From Bryopsis sp. KO-2023 (Eukaryota > Chlorophyta > Ulvophyceae > Bryopsidales > Bryopsidaceae), in NCBI GenBank assembly GCA_030272585.1, contig BSYQ01000012.1, forward strand, positions 1,736,001-1,800,000: a DNA stretch of 64,000 nucleotides, in the 5' to 3' direction. The position numbers and the translations under genes are program-made. The notes beneath the pieces were generated by a model. The model did no database searches, was not told where the DNA came from, and saw nothing but the letters and a program-made list of their open reading frames with translations. This document shows positions 9,563 through 20,600 of the stretch, one piece after another. The first letter of the stretch is position 1. Every line of letters starts with the position of its first letter.

Positions 9563-10319
9563 GGGAGTTAACGTGCAGCCTTGTGATCCTGAGTCTGACA
9601 TAATTTTTTCTCCAAAGCCCTGCCTCAGAGTAAGAAGTCTCTCGGGGCATTTCGATCATTGTCGTGGTTTCTAAAATAAGCGAAGGAACAAATTTGATGT
9701 ATTTTCTCTTGCTGCTGTTGGATATTTTCAGTGGTGGATTGGACCGTTATCGCCAGCCTTCCCTCCCCCCCCCCCCCTTTCTCGTAAAGGAATAACAAAA
9801 AAAAATACAAAAGGGACCAAAATAAAGTGTATGTAAACTGCGTTCGACATTTTTAACAGTGTACTTGTTTCTTTGAACCATTTTTTTCTGGTGCGGATGC
9901 ATTATTTTTGCCATGATGTTTTTTTTTGAAAGCTGACTATGGTGGTGAGTTTTTTCTTTCCCTAAAAGTGCAAGGTGCCGATAATGGAATCTAAAAAAAG
10001 CAATGAAGAAAGTGACTGTGCTGAGGTGTCCATCAACGGGGACCTTCTAATGGAAACGAGGTGAGGAGAATTTTTTCATATGCGTAGTTTTTTAACTTAA
10101 TGAAAAAAAAAAGACAGTAACCTTACTGAAAACGTTTTGCAACATCAGCTTTTGAAAGCGGGAGGTGTAGGCAATCAATTTTTTTTTTTTTTTTTGCAGA
10201 TATGCTCTTTCTTTGTTCAAAGGGGTTGAGTACAGCAAAAAGAATGGTGCGTTGAAAGCTGAAAAAAAAGTCACTTTTGGAGGATTGAGGAGATTCAGAA
10301 TCCCTTTCTTCAACACAAC

Positions 10320-10860
10320 GTTAACGTGGATCGATCCCAATGGGCTCTGCAACTGCACAAAATGATTTCCACCAATTCCTCACCATTGTTGCAACATTCC
10401 ATGACGGACCAAGCTTGTCTTAGTCTGAAAGGATGCATCTTTGCATGTAATCGTTCATGTTTGTTTTTTGTGTCTGATGCGAGTGTTGTGATTGGAGAGT
10501 TCGGATGGGATCGCATGTTTTCACAACAGAACACTCTTCTTTTTCAAACCTCACGACAGAAAAATTGTTGGTTCAACAAAGAGCCGACCTATTTTGCTGA
10601 GCAAATACCTCCGGGGCCCAGTATATTGCGGTGCAAACACGGTTCTGCAAAGTTGCTGCTGGCCAACAAAATAAGAAATTGGCTCACAGACAACGAGAAA
10701 TCAAACAGCATCTGTCGAGATGGAAGCTGTGGAAAATGAAATCAGTCCGTTTCGAGATGCATCTAATCAGTGGCCCCAATTCTCTTGTGTGGAAAATTGT
10801 TGGCTTCCACCACTTCCACTCTGAAATCCACCACAACGAACCCAGAACCAAGTACATCTG
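10320..10860. other. Unrecognised sequence after the A2M truncation point
   Basis: Sequence unlike the right arm begins at 10,320. The longest open stretch (10,326-10,739, plus, 137 codons) is cysteine- and serine-rich with no domain that I recognise and no clear splice or promoter context. It may be chance, or part of whatever sequence joined here when the A2M copy was cut. The nine bases at the join, GTTAACGTG, also occur just after the LTR insertion at 9,567. Confidence 0.3.
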
Positions 10861-10911
10861 TAACCAAGCGTCAACCCCAGCAGTGAACGCTCCCACCACC
10901 ACCTTTTCCCC

Positions 10912-11130
10912 TTCAGGCTCCAGAGGCTCCTTTCCTCGACCCTGAAACACAGCACAAAAAAACAAGTCACCAAACAACAGCCCACTCCCAACCACTCACT
11001 TGATTTTCTTCCTTCTGGCTCCAGAGGGTCCCTTCCTCGACCCTGAAACACAGCACACAAAAACAAGTCACCAAACAACAGCCCACCCCCAACCACTCAC
11101 TTGTTTTCTTTCCTCCAGAGGTCCCTCCCT
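10912..11130 (-). repeat. Tandem repeat of about 100 bp containing splice-like sites
   Basis: Two full units and a partial third, 94-101 bp apart. On the minus strand each unit reads exon-like CTCTGGAGCC.GAAGG, then a donor AAGTGAGTGG, then TGTGTTTCAG followed by GGTCGAGGAA, so each unit looks like a mini-exon of about 43 nt plus an intron of about 58 nt. The 43-nt unit is not a multiple of three, so stacking units would change frame. I cannot place it in a gene. Confidence 0.55.
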
Positions 11131-11900
11131 TCGTACATGCAGAAACAAAATGCGGAGCGACGATCGGAGTTTTCACGAGGACCTTTCTTTTTGCGTGCTC
11201 CTCAAACTCGAGCCTTGTGGTAACCGGTCGACGGCTGACGCGGTCGTTGACGTAAAGGAATTCCCTTGCCGTGAAACGGTGGGACAGACGGTTGTGTTTT
11301 TGGATGAGTCAGTGCCAGAAAAGGGGTGACACAAAAAAGAGTGACCACATGGAACGCGGCGGCAAGATACCAGCGCGAAGTTGGAACGGAGGTGGAAAAA
11401 TTAACGGTTGCTAAAAGTCGGGGATAAGGTTATCAATCGAAACACCCCTTTCCCCAAATTTTTTCGGAAATCAGAGAGTCAGACAGAGAGGAACAAAAGA
11501 GAGTGAGATTACTGTTTCAGCCGTTGTGATGTGTCAGACACATCAGTACGCTAGTATCAATAGGCCTTTCTTTTTCTTCCTTTTTATGTCCAGTGACCAA
11601 GAGCTTTTAAGCCAAAAGAATTGACTTGAAACAAAACAATAACAGGAGCGAAATAGCTTTTTCGACAGATAACCTAGAAAAAGACACTTTCTGTGCCTGG
11701 CCAGCGCTGGCCCCTCTCGACAGCGATGAGCTGGCTCAGATGTCCCCCGTGGTAGATTGTGGAAAAACTGGTAAGCAACCAAATCTTGCAAAAACAAAAC
11801 CAACACATTCACCCATCCTTATTGTATAGCTGTCATGATTCTTGCTGCACACAAAGGCAATATACCTTTGCACACCAGCTGACAGATTCTGATGCCAGTT
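11131..11900. other. Intergenic stretch with one possible orphan exon
   Basis: At 11,667-11,772 (plus) an open segment reading DNLEKDTFCAWPALAPLD... lies between TTTTTCGACAG and a donor CTGGTAAGC, so it may be an exon of an unidentified gene. A short open piece at 11,150-11,329 has no splice context. Nothing else is recognisable. Confidence 0.25.
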
Positions 11901-14860
11901 TGGGTGATAGCAGTTGTATTGAGAGCTACTATTGGTAAGATCAATGGGCTGGGAATGTTGGGTGGGGGTGGATCAGCCCTTGCCCCAAATCCTCCTAGTG
12001 CTGACTGCTTGAGATGATACCAGGTGAACCTAGCCACATTCGAAAGAACACTGAAATTAGGAGGAATGGGGTCTCTTTCATTTTTTATGGATAGGTCAGC
12101 CTGACAACAAATATGAGGTGAATTGAGCGAGGTCAGTTTTATTTATTTGGTTTCTTTTTTTTTGGGGGGTGGGGACTGCTTCTACTCCCGCTGGATGGAA
12201 TGCCTAGCTGGAGAGAAGCATAGACAGATGGCAATAGGGAACAAGATGGCACACCCCTGACCACAACAGATCACGAACTTACAAGATACAATTATAAGAG
12301 ATGCCATGCAGCTGAGAAAAACGAAAAAAACACAGTACAAGCATTTGCCTTGCCAATATTTAGGATAAAATAGAAAAATCAAAGACTCCTCCGTCTTCCC
12401 GTTAAAAACAAATCTAAAAGTAAATACAAAATCTATGGAAAAAAATAGATTAAAAAGAAAGACAACTTATACAATCCATGTGGTTATACCAGAAAAAAAA
12501 ACTCCTCTTTGGCCCTTGTCGCTAAATATCTCCACGACCTCGCCGAGTGTGATTTAAGAGGGTCTGTGTGATTTCTGTGTGAGCTGGGATGAGAATGATT
12601 TTAAACTCAGATATCGAGTTAGATGGACATCAAGTGGGAGGAGTGACGGTTAAAATATCGAACGAGGTGTTTTAGTTTCTGGCAAGGATATCAAGTGGGT
12701 TCGATGAAAAATGAAACGATATCCGTAACATTTTTTGGGCGATATTCCACAGGAAATGCTGAGAAAAATGCGTGGTGAACAAATAAGGTGGATCTGAGTA
12801 CCGAAGCCATTTTGATTGTTGGAGGAAAAATCAGTGTGTGTGTTTCAAACCCAAAGAATTTCAGGGAACCTGCAGGGCAGTGAACTTTCGCTGATAGAAA
12901 TCAGAAACCCGTACATACCTTCGTTTTTAGCCCCTGAAAATTTGACGCCAAAATCTGATGTCTGATCCACTACCTTTATCAAATCAAATCAAATTTGAGG
13001 GAGGTGGGGTGGACTCTATGAAAAAGATGATAATCGATTCGTATGAAGCAAAAGTACAGGGATAGAGTGCCGATCACTGCGTTTTTGTTTGAAAGTTGAA
13101 AAAACAGTAGATTATCTTGAAGCCTTTAGAATTCATTGAACTTTTGTTGAAAACAACAAATGAAGGAGGGTGGATCTCGTACGACCCAAACAAAGAAACG
13201 AGTCTTCTTCTGTTGAGATGGACAAGTCATTTTTAGTTAAAGTTGCAAGTAGGCAAGGGATTATTCAATCAGACAGTTTGTATGATGGATAAGCATTAAG
13301 TGAAATACATTTTGTCAGAAATACCCCACCAGTTTTTTTCCCTCATAAATACAAGGACTTCACAGAATAAGAACGGGGATCGCAATAAGGCATGTCGCCT
13401 TGACATGAACTCGAGAGATGCTAAAAAAGCTAACAGAAAAAACACAAACCTTTTTTCGGCAGCTTCACAAATGTTTCCATTCTGCTTTTTCCTTGTTTCT
13501 TTTCAACCATACTTCCCTGTGGATATCACATTCCAAATCTTGATTTTCCACCAATTTTGGGAAGGAAATCAAGGCAATTCTTACTGGAAGCATGGCATTT
13601 TTAATATGTAGTGTTGCTGAGGGTGGGGCAAGGGATTTAGTTAGGAAAATAAAACTGAGAAGTTCCAGGCCCGTAGAGCTCGGAGTTTCTGAAACCACCA
13701 CCATCTGGGGGCTGAAAAGCGGCCAATGTGGAATCTTATGGTCGAATCAAACATCTGGCCGGTTGTCCATCGATATGAAAGGCAATGTGCACGAGAAATT
13801 GGACAGAAGTAGAACATCTGAATCGATTTGATTAAAATAACGGGATTTCCTTCACAATCCAAGCAAACTTTCGTTTGTCGAGGAATCTTCAATGAGGATG
13901 GATTTCATCATATTTGCTTCTTTTCTTCTTTTTTTTTCCTGCAAATCTTACTCAAACTTGAGCCCATCCATCAACCTGAGGGCACAATCTGATGTTCCAA
14001 ACCTTGATAATAAGCCCAGCTCCTTACTCAGCAGAGAAATCTCAGCTCAGTGCATCAAATTGGCTGAGCCATCAAGAAACGATTGATCAAATGAGTGGCA
14101 CTCCATGAACATCGAAATATCCTTATTATCTTCGGTGGTGAGTTGATGCGAAGTCCAGGAGTGTAATGAAAATCGGACTGGATCAATCTGACACACGATG
14201 TAGAAAAACCAAACAGAAAGAAGTGCTCCTGAAAAATGCATTCGACTTTTTTCAAAGAGTTTAGGAAAACCGAGCAATGATGGAGCAAACATGTCAGATC
14301 ACACTCATCCTCAATAATGAACTAAGATTTTCACAGAAATCATTGGCAGCAAATCGCCAAATTCATTGTTTGTTTGCTGGTCTTCGTTACGTCAGCAAGC
14401 CAAAGCACATGAATATTGACGGCGGAATTCAACACATCACAAATCGATGATTTTATATTCATGCTTGAAGATCCTGACGGAAAAAAAATAAGTGAACCAG
14501 TGCCAGGATTTTCGACTCTGAACAGCCTGCAGGTTGAGGGTTTGTCAGACGATGAAAATCTGATCATGCTTGGCTGGCATTTTGCACATTCCCATGGGTA
14601 CATTTGAGTATCAAGTGTTCTTGAGGGGAACAGAGAAGTCGCATTTTCAAAGTTCATATGCATAAAATTCCTCACGTCGATTCTTTCAACACTAAAAAAA
14701 AAAAAGAAAAAAAAGGGAATACATTCGCCCTGCAGACAACAATGAAATGGATGATGATGATTCTTGGAACACTAACAAGTCAAAAATACAGAACATGTTC
14801 ATGACTTCTGGGCATTCGAGGAAGCAAGCATGCTGTGTATAAAAAGAGCAACATATTACA
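11901..14860. other. Intergenic, no recognised gene
   Basis: AT-rich DNA without a convincing coding region. An ATG at 13,892 opens 64 codons with a signal-peptide-like start (MRMDFIIFASFLLFFSCKS), and a second open piece at 14,416-14,607 (minus-free, plus strand) is acidic. Neither is joined by clear splice sites or matched to a family, so I do not call a gene. Confidence 0.4.
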
Positions 14861-14869
14861 GTTTGTCAG

Positions 14870-15110
14870 TTTGAATCAGTTTGATATCAACTTGATCGGA
14901 CCAAGAAACAAAAAAACTTGGGACCAATGCAACATAAAAATAAAAGGAATCTTGGATATCAGAGCCAATGACAATATTATTTTATTGTCGACCATGGTCT
15001 GAAACGGCTCAGGGAAACAAAAAGTCTCGTGCTCTGGTCTGGCCTCAGAAATAAAAACATCATCTAGTCTCGGATCTGAGAACCAATCCATCAACATATT
15101 CACGTCCAGC
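14870..15110 (-). repeat. Dispersed repeat, copy A (with AATAAA)
   Basis: On the minus strand this matches 61,735-61,995 (plus). Shared blocks include CTGAGGCCA, ACCAGAG, CCATGGTCGACAATAAA, TTTTTTTGTTTCTTGGTC, ATCAAGTTGAT and TGTAATATGTT. It overlaps the 3' end of the polyglycine gene and supplies its likely AATAAA signal. It could be a SINE-like element or a duplicated 3' UTR. Confidence 0.6.
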
Positions 15111-15147
15111 CTATATCGGCGATGCCACTGCCACCACCAAGGAGCTC

Positions 15148-15949
15148 TCAAACTACAAACAGAAAAGAAGAATCTGGTCAAGGAAACACCAAAAAAAAAA
15201 TTTGAAAACTTCCAGCGAGAACGAGCGGGAGGATGACTTACGCTTTCCAAAGCTGTGGTGTTTGAATCTCCGACTCAATTTTGCGCCGCCGCCGCCACCA
15301 CCACCTCCTCCTCCTCCTCCTCCACCACCGCCGCCACCTCCTCCTCCTCCTCCTCCACCACCACCTCCTCCACCTCCTCCTCCTCCACCACCGCCGCCAC
15401 CTCCTCCTCCTCCACCACCGCCGCCACCTCCTCCTCCTCCACCGCCGCCGCCACCTCCGCCGCCTCCTCCTCCGCCACCGCCGCCGCCGCCTCCTCCTCC
15501 ACCACCGCCGCCGCCGCCGCCTCCTTCGCCTCCGCCTCCTCCGCCGCCGCCTCCGCCTCCGCCTCCGCCTCCGCCTCCACCAACAATCAGGCTGCGCCTA
15601 ACTGCAAGAGATTCAAAACGTCGAAAATTATAGAAAGAAGATGGAAGAATGAAGCCAGCACAAAAACCTGAAACGGGCAACGCACGTGTTCGTCCCCGTC
15701 GTTCATCCAGATCTGCAAAACAAGGCAAAAGCCATCGATCAATCACACGAGCGTTCGCCAAGGTTCACGCAGGTAAAACGACGCAAAAAAAAAGTCGCCA
15801 GCAAAGAAGCCCCCCGTGTGCACTCCAATTGAGAATTGAAGGATCAATAAGCAAGCAGTGTCCAACTCAATCATCTCAATACCAGCGTTCGCATGGACAG
15901 CGAGAAGGAGCAACCCCACTAATGCCACGGCAATCAACTGCTTCGTCAT
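15148..15949 (-). CDS. Secreted polyglycine protein, four exons
   Basis: The start is at 15,949 (MTKQLIAVALVGLLLLAVHANA, a classical signal peptide). Exon 1 is 15,949-15,883 and exon 2 is 15,712-15,668, encoding DLDERRGRTRALPVS with dibasic sites. Exon 3 is 15,601-15,242, encoding VRRSLIV, then 98 glycines in 99 codons (15,581-15,285) with one glutamate, then a basic tail ending RRFKHHSFGK. Exon 4 adds one codon and a TGA at 15,150-15,148. All introns are GT-AG (GTATTG, GTTTTT, GTAAGT donors) and all junctions are phase 1, which supports the model. The protein is about 140 residues and secreted; a structural or antimicrobial role is possible but unproven. Glycine codons are GGC and GGA, so the tract may vary in length between individuals. 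Confidence 0.6.
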
Positions 15950-16084
15950 TGGGGCAGGTGGCATGTAGTATGGGGCAGGCAGCAGTAGGACGTATTTCTT
16001 TTCAGAAAAATTTTCAAACACGCTTTGTAAATCGCAACAGACGATTTGGCTGGTTTTTTGCTGAGGGTTGCTGCGCAGCCTGTG

Positions 16085-16092
16085 TATTTATA
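16085..16092 (-). promoter_or_regulatory. TATA box of the polyglycine gene
   Basis: TATAAATA on the minus strand, 136 bp upstream of the start codon. The spacing leaves room for a 5' UTR of about 100 nt. Confidence 0.55.
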
Positions 16093-16470
16093 CCAGGAGC
16101 GTCGACGAGACTGCCCCAGCACGAAATGTTGCGTCAACAGAAAAAAGCGAGGAAATGATGTGCCACCTGTTTATGATTTGACAGTGCCATGAAGATCAAC
16201 CAATGATCGAATGTTGCCTGACATCCAGGGGACAACTTCTTGCTCCTGTCGAATCATTTATTTTTTTTTTCGTGAGGAAACGTTCTCGAGGAGATTCTCT
16301 GGGAAATTCGAAGCAAGGGTGTACTCAGCCTGCAGCTGCAAACTCTGTATCTCTATTTCTCCTTAAGATTAAAAGGAAAGGTTCGTTTCCTTAAGGAAAA
16401 AAGCAAGCTTGCCTCTCCAAGTCCACTCCTCTGTATTTTTAATGTGTAGGGTTGATGGGTATAATATCCT

Positions 16471-16555
16471 TGCACAAGGTGGGGTTCGAACCCACGCGGA
16501 GACTAGCTCCATCAGGTCTTAAGTCTGACGCCTTGGACCACTCGGCCACTTGTGC
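16471..16555 (-). tRNA. tRNA-Leu (anticodon UAA)
   Basis: An 85-nt cloverleaf on the minus strand: acceptor GCACAAG pairs with CTTGTGC plus discriminator A; the A box is TGGCCGAGTGG; the anticodon arm is TCAGA-CTTAAGA-CCTGA with UAA at the anticodon; there is a long class II variable arm typical of tRNA-Leu; and the T-arm is GTGGGTTCGAACCCCAC. It has no intron. It reads UUA codons in cytosolic translation. The anticodon stem ends in an A-C mismatch. No T4 terminator is seen within about 30 nt downstream. Confidence 0.93.
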
Positions 16556-16559
16556 CCAC

Positions 16560-17180
16560 GAAATGTAATAAGAAAATTCGCCTTTTATCCATAATGACGG
16601 GCAGATTCTGAGTGTACTTTTTTGAAAAATCACAAAGACTTGAGGCGGGAAAAACCAAGCGTAAAATGAGATTTCTCTCTGAGTTTGCAAGGGTTCCTGC
16701 ATGCCTCCCTTTCACCCAGCCAGACAACCAGAGATTGAAAATGTTTCACGTATTTGATGCCGCTTCTGCTCTGTGATTATTTTGTGGAATTTTGATTTGC
16801 TACAAAAAAAAAATCTCGAGAAAAAACAGAACAAAGGAATTCGAACAGAGATTGTTGTTCCAGACGGACAGAAGCTAGCCACTGATTGAAAAAATGATGC
16901 CAGGATGTTATGCTTATATATTTCGATCAATTTTGAAAGACAAGACAAATATCAATGAATCAAGTAACTTCATAAAATGAGTTCCCTGGAACTGGGGGGA
17001 CAAGATTGTTGTGGCTTCTCGAAGAACAATTCTATAGATAGGTAGATAGATTTTTTCTCACAAGGTGTGATTGGTGTTGTGTTTGGGAGTTCTTTGGTTT
17101 TTTTATTTTTTTTCAGAAGGGCTTATGGATCCTACTTTTTTTTTATGAGGTGATTGTCTGGTATTGGGTTGCAATAGGCA
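16560..17180. other. Intergenic between the tRNA-Leu gene and the LINE
   Basis: AT-rich, with T-runs at 17,100-17,145. No coding region or repeat is recognised. Confidence 0.5.
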
Positions 17181-17693
17181 ACATGTAATGATTGATTGAT
17201 TGTGACTCCTTTAATGACCGCATCACGCAACGCGAATCGGAATTGCTTGATATTCTGCCTGTATATGCTTGGAGTTCGCAAATTTTTACCCTGTTATCTA
17301 GAAAAAAATAGAGCAGTGTTCGCCACTCAATTCAGGTACTCAAGACAATTTGATAGATCCCCAACATGACAAACTCGAAACCGAGGGAAAAAAAATCTTG
17401 TATGGGATAAATTTGTGTCAAGGCACTCTTACACTTTCGTTGAAACCGAAAAAACGCTTAGTCACTTGGAATCGTTCTAGTTCGGTCACTGTTTTTAGGA
17501 GTGAGACAAGGGGGCCCCCGCCCATTTTATTATTCTTGTTTGGCTTCTTTTTGTTACTGAAGTCCACATAATCATAATCATAATTACAACCCACAGCAAA
17601 AGAGAGCCATCACCCTCTATGATGCTGGAACAAAGACAAAAAGGAAAGAAAAGAAAGAGAAAAACAAAAAAAAACAAAAACAAAACAAAAACC

Positions 17694-20600
17694 TTAGGAT
17701 TGTAAACCTGCTGAACGTATTGAAGCCATTTTGCTGATAACTAAAGCTAATTTGCCCGATGGCACCCTACTAAAAAGATCCTTGGGATTAGCCCATCGAA
17801 AAACATCTGAATGCAAAGAACGAAAGGAAGAATAAAAAGGACATTCAAAAAGAAAATGCCGTTCATCTTCCACCGCGGACCGACACAACCGACAAATCCT
17901 GTTTTCCCTTGGTACACCATTATATCGTCCCACTTCCACTTCCAAGAAATGAATACCACAACGAAAACGAGTAAAGAAAACCCGAAGAGAAGTTGGTTTT
18001 AAAGTTGTCAAATACCGTTCAAATCTGAGGGAAAACTTAATATGCCGATACCAAGATATAACTCGAGATGCAGATGAACCGAAAACATGTTCAGCATGCA
18101 TAGCTTTATAACGACGCTGAAATTCCGAAATGTCCACCAAAGTCGTAGAAGAAAATATCTTCTCCGGCCAAAACCGTCTGAAAAAACCCAAAATACGCCC
18201 AAACCAAGAAGATCGAGATGCGTGATATTGATCAAAACCCCAACAAAACAATCTTCCATGCAATCGATCAACTGATAACCCAACCAACTTGTTCCAATAT
18301 CGGCACAATTGCGACCAAAGTGCTAATTCTAATGGATAACACCCTAATTCCCCGTACAGAACCTCCTTTGGCGTATATCGAGGCAAACGGAGGATACTTC
18401 TCATAAACTGGAGATGAATTGCTTCCAACAAACGCCACTGAGAAACTGTTAGGAATGGACCCCAAATAGGAAACCCATATCCTATACTGCCCAAAACATA
18501 CACCTTAAAAAGATTGTATGCTACTTTTGGATCCTCAATTTTCAGAGCAAAAAGACGCGACAAAACAAACCCCATTGCTTTCCGACACTGTGCTAAAACA
18601 TAATCAATATGCGACAAAAAAGGATGATGAGAACTTGATGATAACCGAATTCCTAAATATGTATGGTCCTCTGAAATTGGTATAGAATGCTCATGAAAAT
18701 GAAAAGAAGAAGACATAAGCTGCTGAAAAAAAACCATCAGAATCGTTTTGGAAAAATTTAAACCAATTCCCGAATATTGTTCCCATTCAATCAAAACCTG
18801 CAACACTTCCTTTACCCCAGACCAACAATGTCCTGGTATCCCCGTATCATCTGCAAACATCATACATGGAATGGTCTCCCCACCCAAGGAAGGAGCAGCA
18901 ATCCTCGAGTTCAATAAATCTTGGAGTGGCTCCTGATACAGACTATATAAAGAAGGACTTGCTGGACAACCTTGTAAAACCCCGGCCCGAAGAGGTATCG
19001 GTACCGAAGTCCCTACTGATGCCTTTATAACGAAAGAAGAATGTTCGTATAAATACTGCCACATCTCCACATAGGCTTTTGAAAAACGAAAACAATAAAG
19101 AGTCTCCCACAAACGCCTATGTTGCACCGAATCGTACGCCTTTCGAAAATCCAACCATAAAATAAAAAAGGGCAGACGCTGGTCCTTAGAATGAAACCAA
19201 AACAACCAAAAAAGAAAAAGATGATCATTTGGAGAAAAATCTACATGAAATCCCGCCTGCAAATCTGAACGTAAACCGACACGACAATCTACAACCTCCA
19301 TGCGACCCAATAATATATAAGAAAAAATCTTATATAGAGGAGACGTCAGGACTATGGGCCTGTAAAATTCAGGGACAGCACGATTACCCTTACCCTTGTA
19401 AAAAGGCCGTAGAATCCCTGTTAACCAGCCCCTGGGGAATTGCTTACGATCCCAACACACCTGGTAAAAACCTGCCAAAATCCCAATGAGACAATCCTTG
19501 GCATCTTTAAAGAGGGCCGTTGGTAACTCATCCAGTCCTGGAGCTGCATGACGTCGTAACCGCATAATTGCCCCCAACACTTCCTCCAATGTAATGGCAT
19601 GCTCCAAAATACTGGTATCCTGCACCGAAGTATGCTCAAAAAAAGAACTAAGAGACCATGAGGAGTCATGGTCCTTAGGGGAAAACAAAGAGGAATAAAA
19701 ACTGACCCAATCGTCCATAGAAACCCAGTCCGGTTCAACCAAAGACTTTGGTCGAAAATGGGAAAAAAACGCCTTACGATCACTATGATATAGGCCTAAC
19801 AAACGATCCCCGTATGTCTTCTGAAAATCAGATTTTTTCCCTGAACACAATTTTTGATAATTTGACCTCAACTGTTTATACTCAGACCCATGCTTGTCCG
19901 ATCTATATGCCCGCCAAACCCGCGCACGAAGAGAATAACATTCCGAATCGAACCATTGAAATCGAGAAAAAATTCTTTGAGAAGGCATCTTCCAAGCAAA
20001 CGCTGGGATAGAAGAACGAATGGCAGCAAGAATTTGATCCGCCATACTATCGAGATCCATGGAAGACGAAAACACCCTTAGTAAAGAAGGGGTGTGGCGT
20101 GAAAAAGAAGTACGAAAAAACCCCGACATTGCCACATTCCAAAAACACCTCGGCTTTTGAGAACGAACCCTGCCCACCGGGACATTCGATAAAGAAACCC
20201 TAACCGGTCGATGATCCGATTCAAAAGGAACCAATGTGGGGATAAACAGGGTCGGCAATAACCCCCAAATAGAACGCGAAACAATAACAAAATCAATAGT
20301 AGATTTATCCCCCCTATTATTTTCAAAAGTAAAACCTCCAGATTGATCACCTCTAGCTCGCCCATTCAAAACTACCAACTGGAAGGACTCACACAATTGA
20401 AGCAATAGGCGTCCGTTCCGGTTGATACATGTGTCCCGATTCTGCCTATTGGGAACAAAAACCGATGAGTCCAGAGAATCACCGTAAAACCTGTTTCCCT
20501 TGCCAATCCTCGAATTAAAGTCCCCTACTAAAATAACTGGAGCACTGCTTGACACAGCAGTCAAAACCTCCTGAAATCTGTCCCACAGAGAAATGTCCCA

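Larger units (their letters stand above)
1..10319 (+). repeat. Left arm of inverted segmental duplication
   Basis: This stretch, apart from the LTR element at 4,077-9,562, matches the reverse complement of about 34,362-39,080. Exons, introns, the divergent flank, a tRNA-Leu relic and an old LTR relic occur in the same order. Exon lengths are identical between arms where both are present (142, 171, 62, 105 and 92 nt), while residues differ at roughly one in eight positions in exon 4, so this is an old duplication and not an assembly echo of one sequence. Similarity reaches position 1, so the arm probably continues beyond the window. It stops abruptly at 10,319 inside exon 8. Confidence 0.85.
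2361..10319 (+). pseudogene. Truncated second copy of the A2M gene (exons 1-8)
   Basis: This copy has exon 1 about 2,361-2,569, exon 2 about 2,802-2,910, exon 3 3,038-3,179, exon 4 3,272-3,442, exon 5 3,700-3,761, exon 6 4,034-4,076 plus 9,568-9,629, exon 7 9,969-10,060 and exon 8 10,200-10,319. Exons 3-8 are open and keep the splice phases of the right copy. The exon 2 donor is GC where the right copy has GT. Exon 6 is split by a young LTR element; its two parts total 105 nt, exactly the right-arm length. Exon 8 is cut after 120 of 126 nt and unrelated sequence follows, so at least three quarters of the protein is missing. Exon 1 stays open upstream to an ATG at 2,144, but the ATG at 2,360, which would give a signal-peptide-like start, is in another frame that closes quickly. 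Confidence 0.85.

Noticed and set aside
13892-14086. Small secreted protein with a signal peptide
   Set aside because: Only a signal-like start; no splice context, promoter or homologous copy was found.
15282-15600. Polyproline, polyserine, polyalanine and poly-histidine/leucine ORFs on the plus strand
   Set aside because: They are the antisense and shifted frames of the glycine tract of the minus-strand gene.
17560-17600. LINE 3' end at the ATTATG triplicate
   Set aside because: It could be a simple tail, but no target duplication supports it; the ATTG-flanked borders fit better, though not certainly.
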